Below, in pieces: positions 55,849 through 64,000 of a DNA stretch of 64,000 bases (position 1 is the stretch's first letter; every line of letters starts with the position of its first letter). The stretch is from Daldinia sp. FL1419 (Eukaryota; Ascomycota; Sordariomycetes; Xylariales; Hypoxylaceae), in assembly GCA_025201765.1 (NCBI GenBank), contig MU623421.1, positions 62,001-126,000 on the forward strand, in the 5' to 3' direction. The translations under genes were made by a program, and so were the position numbers. The notes under the pieces are model-generated. The model ran no database searches and had not been told where the DNA came from. It worked only from the letters and a program-made list of their open reading frames with translations.

Positions 55849-55856
55849 TATTTATA
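55849..55856 (-). promoter_or_regulatory. TATA box of the small gene
   Basis: TATAAATA on the minus strand, 110 bp upstream of the ATG at 55739. It supports the small frame as a real, regulated gene; position is the only evidence. Confidence 0.5.
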
Positions 55857-58800
55857 AGACCAAACTGCCCAAGTACTGGAAAGGAAGAATAGTCTAAGAG
55901 AGCCGAGTTCTGGGGAATCGCTCGCTAGTTTGCGTGATCTGATGTCAGCTACTTATTGATAATCAGATGTCGAAAGGAAGAGGTGTGTAGTAGACGCCTG
56001 GATTCGGGGGCGGGGGCCGTATTATATCTTGTATACACACGCACGATCGATATACCCATCTACATGTAGCTATGTTCTCTACTGTATCGCGGTATACTAC
56101 CGCTTTAGGTAATGTATTTGACGTTGTAACAAGGTAGGCTAATTTTGGTGTCTATCAGTACCTACTACATGCCTAGGTAGGTATGTAAATACTTCCTAAT
56201 TCATCTACATCTGGTACTTTAAGCCATGTGAGTCAGTCAGTCAGGGGCTCGATTCGTTGGATAGGTCACAGTAACCATATGCATCAATAGCTATACTAGA
56301 TATATCTAAGAGTTCGTCACTTGAACTTACACAAACTTCAGCCGCCGACGATATCTAACACGCAATAGAGACATGGGACATAATCTATACTACTGCAGAC
56401 ATACGTAAGCAGCTTATATTCACGAGGATTAGTTAAGAACGTAATGCTATACACCTACCAAGTGAAGCTAGACAACCAAGCTAGATAACCAAGCATACTT
56501 CGTCGGCGAGCCTCTTCTAGAAACCAGACCAATCCTATTCAGGCACATATCCGAACTCCGAGCCCATGTACGTACGTCGAGACCCAACACCACACATCTA
56601 GAGCTAACAAACCGGAACAAAACAGGCATTGAAAAAATCGCTGCCTTGACGCAGGCCTCGTACTCCCTTCCGAAATGCACAGAACTTTTACCTACCCGGT
56701 TCCTCGACCGGGGCCCCGCAAAGCATACGTGAGTCAGTATCGTCAGCTCAGCCTCATTAAGACTAGGGGGCGGTCTCGACATGCATTAGCCTGTCCAAAC
56801 TGCCCTATACAGAGTCTCGGCGTCGTAGCGTCAGGTTCGGCCCTGACTCACGCTGCTGACCTACACTACATTACACTACCTAATTATACAGGTACCGCTA
56901 ATAGCCTCGTCGGTGCTATTTTCTTACTACCGATTACGCCGCGGCCTGTTTGGTGAGGGCTTCTGCTTAGGGATAGGTAGGCTGGGGGTCTGCTTGCCAA
57001 GATATGCGGAATACGTCCTGCGCTGACGACATTTGAAGTTATCGCCACGAGGCCTTCACTAGCATTCCATATCATCCTCCACGTTAACAAGCTTTTCTAT
57101 TGTAACTATAGTATACAATTCTCGCGACGTAGGGAAATTTCTTTATTTCTATACTCACGACCGTCGACGACCTTGTATAGGTAGGTAGACAAGTGTTTAA
57201 GTATACTCGGGCAATTTTTCGTCGTTCCTTACCTGGAACTGTAGGTACTATGATTTGTTGATCAAACACTAGGCATCCCTTGCTCTAGTTAGTATATCAA
57301 CAAAAGTTTCCACGTCTACATGCCTCTCAAGGCTGTGAATCAAACTGACATTCACTATTTCAACATGTATGCTGCGTCAGTCAAACTATATGTCTGGTGA
57401 CTTATTTGGCCACTTCTACCTATTAGGTAGTTCAGAGACTCGTATCACATTGTTAAATTATTAATGAAATACCAGAAGAACGGCCAAAATTTCCAATACA
57501 GGCTACTATCCTAAAGAGATAAGCAACCGGGTGGGTTGGATGATATGGGGGGTAGACTTGTGAATTGTTGATAGGTAGAGTGCGGACGGCATTTGGTTGT
57601 AGATACTTCAGCTTGAACCACCTTGGATAAACGTGTATAGGTTTGGTAGGTAAAATAGTTGCTACAGTATCATACCACGTTTCATGATTATACTAGTTAG
57701 TCCTATTATGTAGTATTTCCGATCGAGTTTATGAAGTCGTATTTTAGACGATAGACTTATTAGATATAAGAACAGGAGTGTATAACTGCGGATTTGATCG
57801 TCACTCACCTCGAAACTCTCCTTTAAAGCCTTATAACTAGACGATTTTCAGTCTTCGTGGATACCTACCTAGGTAGGTAGGCAGTTAGTTAGAAGTTGCT
57901 TCTTATTTCTGCCACCTGTTGATTAATGCTTGTGCATTGAGCATCTCGTTAAACTATAGTGAGACTAAAATAAAGATTCAACTGGAATTTGCAATGGGCC
58001 TCGCTTCAACTTCAAGGTGAACGTGCTCTACTTATGTCCAATGGCCGTTAGACTATAGTTAATACGAATATAGACAGGCGCCCCTGATCGGCGGCATTTT
58101 CTCTTGCTTTTTAATCCTTCGACATCGGCTCTCCCTATGTAATTACACCGAGACCAAGCTCGGTAAGCGGTGGATAAGCTAGAAGTTGTTTGTTAAATAT
58201 ACCTAGGTAGTTTAGCTAGATGGCAGTCATTCTTTTCGATGGTATAACTACCTAGTTAGCTAATTAGTTAATAAGTCTTTTTGGATAGGATTAGATCGCC
58301 TCTTCTGCTACGCCTGATAATAACCGACAGTTGCTGCTACGGAAATAACGTGCAAGAGACGAGACCGGGCTGCCCGAGTCGGTTGGTTTAGGTCTTCGTT
58401 ATGTGCATCCGGACAATTACTCAGACACCGAGGACGATTCACGTAACGAGTTCTGCATCAATTTAACCTTTCAACTCCGCACCCCGACGATCCGGACTTA
58501 GACCGTCGTATTCGTATTCGAGCTGCCTGCAAAGATGCAAGCTTGGGCCACGAAATGAGGAGCGGTGAATAGCGGAATGAGGCGGAAAGGTATTGTTATT
58601 GGTCAATTCCAAAGTAATTAAACCCGACTTGGGCAAGGTAGCTCGTCTGGAGTGACTTGCATTGCATTACCTTAGGACAGGGGCATTCTTTTGTCAATTT
58701 TGTCAACAAAAAAACAAAAATAGCTGTGGAATGAACCGATATGAGATATCGACGCATGTGGATGATCTGATGATAAACCATCCGAGCTCCAAAGGGCTGA

Positions 58801-59730
58801 ATATCGTCCTGCTCGTCCTGTCTGATAAAATGAGTACGAAAAATACTCGTACGTTTAGCGCCCGGATGCGCTAAGATTCGCGCAGGTACGCGCTGTTGTG
58901 GATATCTGTAAGAGTCATTTTTTTTTTCTCTGCGCGAAGCAAATTACTAATGACCAAATGGATTAAAATGATTAGAAGCAAGAAGGGTTAGACTTTAGAA
59001 GGGTAGCTCTCCACATAAGGAAAAGGCTAGCAGGTATGATAGACCCAACGCACGGCGTTAATCTACTTAAATGGGTACTTGCTGCATACTATGTGGTGCT
59101 AGGCGAAGGAGTGTCTCGTCCATGTAGCTCCCCCCTGCCTCATCACACACATAGTACTTCCTATACCATACCAAGGTCGGTAACAGGTAGGTAGCAGGTA
59201 GGTACCTGCCTACACTACATACATATGTAATGTAGGATTGAAACGGGGTGGTAGCTTTCTGTAACACCCTTAAAGTTTAAGCCAGGGCGAGCAACATCAA
59301 AGGAAAAGATATCAGGTAGGCTGGTACCTAGGTAGGTATGTAGCTAAGTAGTTGAACCAATCAGCGTAGAAGCACGACATTTTTGCTGATGACCGGGCCA
59401 TCGAGTTCAAGATAAAGGTACTTGTTTAGGAAAGTTAAAATAAAAAATAAAAAATTTCCTGGGTCTTTTAGTCATTAGCTCATAGGATGTACCGAAGGTG
59501 CGGATATCGCACTATCCGTGCATAAGATTGCGGGAGTAATGTCGATTGCAGGGATGCGGAACCATTCAGGAAAAGAAGGGTTCACTGCCTGACTGGTAGT
59601 TTCGTAGTTTCCAATGGTTCAGTCCGATAATCAAATATTCCTAATCCCAATCTGCTAATCTGTTTAATCTGCCAATCTACCAATCCGCCAATCTAACAAA
59701 TTTTAGTGGATTTTCCCTGTATTTCCTTGC

Positions 59731-59765
59731 AAATATCCCAAATATCCCAAATATCCCAAATATCC
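59731..59765. repeat. AAATATCCC tandem repeat in the ERG5 promoter
   Basis: Four nearly perfect 9-bp units (AAATATCCC) about 270 bp upstream of the ERG5 ATG. Just before, at 59640-59700, is a looser tandem of AATCTGCC-like units (AATCTG, AATCTGCC, AATCTACC, AATCCGCC). Both may affect promoter strength, or be neutral. Confidence 0.7.
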
Positions 59766-60034
59766 ACCACCACCTCGCTTCCTCTTCTCACCCCTTTCAC
59801 CATTTTCCACCTAGGTCAACTTCCTTTTTCAAGGGTCGTCGCCGTCCTTTAATTCTGGCCTCCTCCCCCCTCTTCTCCCCTCCCTTTCCTTCTTTTGGTG
59901 GATCTCGGAGTATATTGGGCGTCTCTTCCACGACAACTTCACACCAGACGACCGCGGCGCGATATACACTGTTTAGTGGTGCCCTACTGGAAGCAGCCCT
60001 ATAGCCCTATAATCACGTCCCCCTAGCAGTCATC

Positions 60035-61809
60035 ATGTCTGCGAACGCGACGAGTTTTACGTCGCCTTTGGCCGATTTTTCGGTCGGGACCGTACCTCCT
60101 CAGGTCGACTATGTCCTCAACACCATCGCCAATGCCGGTGTCGTAACCTGGCTGTTTACCCTTCTTGCGGCCGCCGTCGCGTACGACCAGAGTAGGTCTT
60201 GGTAGCAATTTATAATTGCAGTATATATCGAACCGCATTGGCTAACCAAAATCCAAATAGTCAGCTATTTCGTACAAAAGGGTTCTATCGTTGGACCTGT
60301 GTTCAAGCTACCGTTTATGGGTCCTTTCTTACAGTCTCTGAACCCTAAGTTCGAAGAATACATAGCGAAGTGGTACAGCGGCCCCCTGAGCTGTGTCTCC
60401 GTCTTCCACAAGTATGCGCTCCCGTAATGCATGTTGCCGAAATTTACTAACGTGTTGCTAGGTTTGTTGTTATTGCTTCCACTCGCGATTTATCTCGTAA
60501 AATCTTCAACTCTCCCGCATACGTGAAGCCATGTGTTGTCGACGTTGCCACGAAGATCCTCGGAGAGGACAGCTGGGTGTTCTTGGATGGAAAGGCCCAC
60601 GTTGACTACCGTAAGGGTCTAAACGGTCTCTTTACCCGACGAGCTCTCGAGTGCTACCTACCCCTTCAGGAGGCTGTTTACAAGGAGTACTTCGCCAGAT
60701 TCCTTAGGTTGACAAAAGAGGCTGGAGGAAAGCCCATTCCTTTTATGCACGAGTTCCGTGAGCTGATGTGCACTGTTTCGCTCCGAACTTTCGCTGGATA
60801 TTACATGCCCGACTCCGCCTGCAAGAAGATTGCCGACGATTACTATTTGGTTACTGCTGCTCTCGATCTTGTCAACTTCCCGATCATTATTCCCTACACA
60901 CGAACCTGGTATGGCCAGCGAGCTGCGCGTATGGTCATGGATGAACTCGCCAAGTGCGCTGCCAAGTCGAAGGTTCGCATGGCTGCTGGTGGCGATGTTA
61001 CCTGCATCATGGATGCTTGGATCAAGGACATGATCGCTTCCAAGAGGTGGACAGAAGCTACCGAAAAGGGTCTTTCGACTGAGGGCATGGTGAAGCCGTC
61101 GCCCATCTTGCGCGAATTCAGCGACATGGAAATCGCTCGAACTCTCTTCACGTTCCTTTTCGCTTCCCAGGACGCTACTTCCAGCGCTGCCACCAACATG
61201 TTCCAAGTCTTGGCTAACCGACCCGATGTTTTGGACCGCGTCCGCGAGGAGAACTACCGTGTACGAAACGGCGACATTCATGCTGCTGTTACCCTGGACC
61301 AGCTCGAGTCGATGACCTACACCCGTGCGGTTGTCAGGGAGCTTCTCCGATGGCGCCCTCCTGTCATTATGGTGCCTTACAAGGCCAAGAAGCCCTTCCC
61401 CGTCACTGAGAACTACACTGTCCCCAAGGGTGCCATGATTATCCCGACCACGTACGTTGCTCTTCGTGATCCTGAGGTATACGAGAACCCCGACGAGTTT
61501 GACCCCGAGCGATACTATACTGGAGACGCCGAAGAGAAGGGCGCCAAGAACTATCTCGTTTTCGGAACTGGACCTCACTATTGTCTCGGTCAGCACTACG
61601 CCCAACTTAACTTGGCCCTTATGATTGGGAAGGCTTCAGTCGAATTGGACTGGAAGCACCACGCAACACCATTATCCGACGAAATCAAGGTGTTTGCCAC
61701 CATCTTCCCCAAGGTATGTTGACCATATAATATCGTCCAATCGGAAGTAGCCAAAACTAACTAGTATTAGGATGACTGTCCTCTGACTTTCGAGGAGAGG
61801 AAATGGTAA
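60035..61809 (+). CDS. ERG5: Sterol C-22 desaturase, cytochrome P450 61
   Basis: CYP61 enzyme of ergosterol synthesis: introduces the C22-C23 double bond in the sterol side chain, in the ER. Four exons, 60035-60191, 60261-60411, 60462-61713 and 61771-61809, total 1599 nt (532 aa), the usual size. A membrane anchor is near residues 30-50 ([19 protein letters not shown]). The next exon gives the Pro-rich turn [20 protein letters not shown]. Substrate-side and core motifs: [21 protein letters not shown]-helix [17 protein letters not shown], ExxR in [17 protein letters not shown]-region [10 protein letters not shown], and heme loop [20 protein letters not shown] with the axial Cys near 470. The last 13 codons ([12 protein letters not shown]) come from a separate small exon. 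The reverse strand has a 315-codon shadow. ERG5 also has a tandem-repeat promoter (59731-59765). Confidence 0.95.
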
Positions 61810-62612
61810 TATCCTGGATTAGGAATGACATTAGTATGAAAAAACTTTAACCAAGGGCTATGGCCGTATAACGAAAGAGACGAAAGTAGAATATAGTAAT
61901 AGTAATAATGGTCTTGTATATAAGCTATTGCCGGGGACGTTAATACCAACGACCGTTAGAATGTCCATAGCGGTTAATTGGACCTAACCATGGAGCGTGG
62001 CATATCATCCTGAACTCTGAAGGTCCTTGCAACGTCAAAAAAGGTTGACTTATTAGGAAGTCGGATATTGGATGAAGCACAGGTAGTCGAGACCAGGAAA
62101 AGGTTAGGGAGGATAATAATACCCGTCGATAATACAAAAGGACCAGAGATAAAAAGGGATGGAAAATGAATAAGATAACCTCTCAGGTTTAAATCCTCGC
62201 AAGTAGTGTGTGTCAAGGTTGACTCGTGATAGGTAAACCTGCCTTGCCTATAAGGTCGCGAGGTCTTATAGTAGAAGTACCCAAGTACTTCGTACTCTGC
62301 AGCAGGTTACAGCCAGCGGTACGGGGCATTCTCCGACTTTGCCGTGACATCACAAGCGCAATCGAGTTTACCTAATCAAGAGCTACTATGCAGATGCGAG
62401 CTCGGCAATTTGTCCTGCAGTGTTTATTTAACATTTAAAGCTTTTGTACATGTAGCGACTTGCTTGTTATATCGTTTCTACCAATACCTAGTATAACACA
62501 TTGGGACCAAACTACGTAGTCAGCACATATAACTATAGGAAATTCGGAAGCTTTTGTCTGATACATCTTTCTGCGCTCTATAACTATTCAAAGTTCCCCG
62601 AAACTATCTGTA
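61810..62612. other. Intergenic, ERG5 to rhodanese gene
   Basis: An 803-bp spacer holding the ERG5 3' end and the rhodanese gene promoter. A TAATAGTAATAATGG block occurs near 61895-61910. No coding sequence is supported. Confidence 0.45.
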
Positions 62613-63347
62613 ATGGCAACACGACGACTTGCGATAAACGGCGCAGCTGCCCTGCGAGGGGGAAGCTCCCGGCTGGCGGGCTCGAGCTCGGCTACTATGC
62701 CTATAGCTGCGCATGTACTGCGATCTTCGTTCGGCACGGCTTCTCCGATACCACAAGCTACGAGAGCGATGGCGAGAGCAGTCGCGCGACCACAGCTCCT
62801 ACGTCGCATCGCACCGACAAGCATTCGGTGGTCCTCGGATTCAGCAGCTGGAGGAGAGAGCAAGATATGGAGCTTTGAAGAGGTATGTGGTTTGGATCCT
62901 ATCCCTTCTCTGACTTAACCACACTCCCCTTTCCCCAATCCCTCCTCGCTAGCTTACCCGTACTTCCCTTCCGTAATGTACTCAACCTAGCCTAACCCCT
63001 CCTAGATCAAAGCCGCCGCCTCTCCCGACCACACCCCCAAAGTAACCATAATCGACACGCGGGAGCCCTCCGAGCTCTCTTCCACCGGCCGTATCCCCGG
63101 CGCCCTCAACATCCCGATCGCTAGCGCGCCGGACAGCTTCCACATCCCCGCCGACGAATTCGCCGACCGCTACGGGTTCGAGCGCCCGCCGCCCGACGGC
63201 AAGGGCGATATCGTGTTTTACTGCAAGGCAGGCGTGCGCAGCCGAGCGGCCGCGCAGATCGCGCGCGAGGCGGGCTGGAAGAACGTGGGCGAGTACCCCG
63301 GGAGTTGGCTTGATTGGGTGGAGAAGGGAGGTAAGATTGAGAGGTGA
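62613..63347 (+). CDS. Mitochondrial single-domain rhodanese (thiosulfate sulfurtransferase)
   Basis: Two exons, 62613-62882 and 63006-63347, total 612 nt (203 aa). The first 70-75 residues are Arg/Ala/Ser-rich and nearly free of acids (MATRRLAINGAAALRGGSSR), a clear mitochondrial presequence. The rhodanese domain runs 86-200: VTIIDTREPSELSSTGRIPG, ALNIPIASAP, and the active loop with Cys163 in FYCKAGVRSRAAAQIAREAG, then EYPGSWLDWVEKGG. The loop is six residues (CKAGVR), standard for sulfurtransferases that take a small sulfur donor. Members transfer sulfane sulfur from thiosulfate or persulfide to cyanide or thiols and help in sulfide oxidation; the exact donor is not known. Exon 2 is more GC-rich than the surrounding DNA. 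Confidence 0.92.
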
Positions 63348-63767
63348 GAGTTATGGATGGCTCTTAAAGGGCGGAAGTAGAACTAAAGAGAGATTATGTT
63401 GATACGAGGAACTGGGCGTCATAGCCGCGAGGGACGTGCGGGATATCAGGGCTACTTAGAAAGGCTAACAACGATACTGTCTTCAAATCCCTAGCCTTAT
63501 TATGTACGAAGCAAGCAAAACTCCGAGAAAAACACCTCCGAGTCTAGAAAGAACAGTCGAAAGAATAAGCGTCAGTCAAGTGATTCGATTTCATGATACA
63601 TTAGAACGGAAAGGTATCAGTTAATAAGTGTACATAACACTATCGCACATAACGTGCCAAACGCCATAAAGCATAATATTAGGCCAAGCCTCCCATCTCA
63701 TCTTTGGCCTTGCCATTTTGACAAATCTTTCCTTTCTCTTCATATCAATAAACACAGATAATCCCTC
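63348..63767. other. Convergent spacer, rhodanese and partial gene
   Basis: 420 bp between the stop of the rhodanese gene (+) and the stop of the partial minus-strand gene. AT-rich toward the right; no gene is seen. Confidence 0.45.
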
Positions 63768-64000
63768 TTAGAACAGGAACATCGCATCGCCCTCCGGCTT
63801 ATCTCCCCCTGCCGGAGGCGGCGTATCACCCGGTTTGTGTCCCGCAACCGGGCTTCCAGCAGCGAAAAACAGGACCTTGATAGCGATAGCAAGGCCGGCA
63901 TGCATGGCAACGACGAGAATAAGTAAGACCTTGCTGGTCTGGCGATCGGTGGCGCTGAGGACGGGGTATAAGTTTCGCAGCAGGAAAGCGACGCTGAGGC
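63768..64000 (-). CDS. C-terminal part of a small membrane protein (cut by the window end)
   Basis: A minus-strand frame is open from the window edge to a stop at 63768, giving 76 residues. It reads VAFLLRNLYPVLSATDRQTS, then a membrane segment KVLLILVVAMHAGLAIAIKV with LFFAAG, then a Gly/Pro/Asp-rich tail GDTPPPAGGDKPEGDAMFLF. Only the 3' portion is in the window, so total length and family are unknown; I do not recognise it. The GC content and codon use match a genuine gene. An intron within the visible part cannot be ruled out. Confidence 0.55.
   Translation of the reverse strand, partial: LSVAFLLRNLYPVLSATDRQTSKVLLILVVAMHAGLAIAIKVLFFAAGSPVAGHKPGDTPPPAGGDKPEGDAMFLF

Larger units (their letters stand above)
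55740..60034. other. 4.3-kb gene-poor spacer upstream of ERG5
   Basis: Between the small gene (its promoter is at the left end) and ERG5. It contains ACCT/AGGT patches at 56158-56190, 57180-57192, 57862-57885 and 59185-59345, a CAGT-type repeat near 56232-56246, a T9 run near 58919-58927, and an A/T block near 59440-59456. Open frames are all short (60-104 codons) and have no recognisable domains. The last 400 bp are the pyrimidine-rich ERG5 promoter. Confidence 0.45.

Noticed and set aside
60658..61605. 315-codon open frame antisense to ERG5
   Set aside because: Shadow of the P450 codons; the plus strand has all CYP61 motifs.

Overview
The window is genomic DNA of a filamentous ascomycete, most likely a Sordariomycete (inference). 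The genes carry short spliceosomal introns (about 48-150 bp, GTAAGT-like donors). Several are fungus-specific: the DASH subunit Ask1, sterol C-22 desaturase ERG5, fused ergothioneine synthase Egt1, a 2EXR protein, a Xi-class glutathione transferase and a GPI-anchored Ser/Thr-rich wall protein. Intergenic DNA is scattered with palindromic ACCT/AGGT microsatellites. I see no tRNA, rRNA, CRISPR or intact transposon.

Layout. 0-13 kb: queuine tRNA-ribosyltransferase (-), 2EXR protein (+), metallophosphoesterase with a degraded metal site (-), eIF2B-alpha/GCN3 (+), and the 13-exon Egt1 gene (-), converging with GCN3 on an AT-rich palindrome. 13.2-18.6 kb: no gene recognised. 18.6-25.3 kb: secreted intradiol dioxygenase (-), TauD-type 2-oxoglutarate dioxygenase (-) and, divergent from it, an MFS sugar transporter (+). 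25.3-30.7 kb: gene-poor, with two decayed coding relics. 30.7-36.4 kb: glutathionyl-hydroquinone reductase-like transferase (-) and ubiquitin-activating enzyme E1 (-). 38.2-40.4 kb: GPI wall protein (-). 44.8-47.5 kb: kelch membrane protein (+). 48.7-55.7 kb: NuA4 subunit Eaf7 (-), gamma-tubulin complex component (+), Ask1 (+) and a 76-residue protein (-). 60.0-64 kb: ERG5 (+), mitochondrial rhodanese (+) and the C-terminal part of a membrane protein (-), cut by the window edge.

Most genes are unlinked housekeeping functions: tRNA modification, translation initiation, ubiquitin activation, chromatin, spindle and sterol synthesis. The only neighbourhood that resembles a functional group is 18.6-25.3 kb (two non-heme iron oxygenases plus a transporter), and the link is an inference. 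Exons were rebuilt by hand from splice sites and reading-frame continuity; for almost every multi-exon gene the summed exon length is an exact multiple of three and the joined protein matches known family motifs.

I did not find a clearly new biological system. The most checkable oddities are the degraded phosphoesterase site, the 14-, 22- and 11-bp micro-exons, possible dual-start isoforms of the glutathione transferase and E1, a possible methyltransferase-only Egt1 isoform, and several intergenic palindromes.
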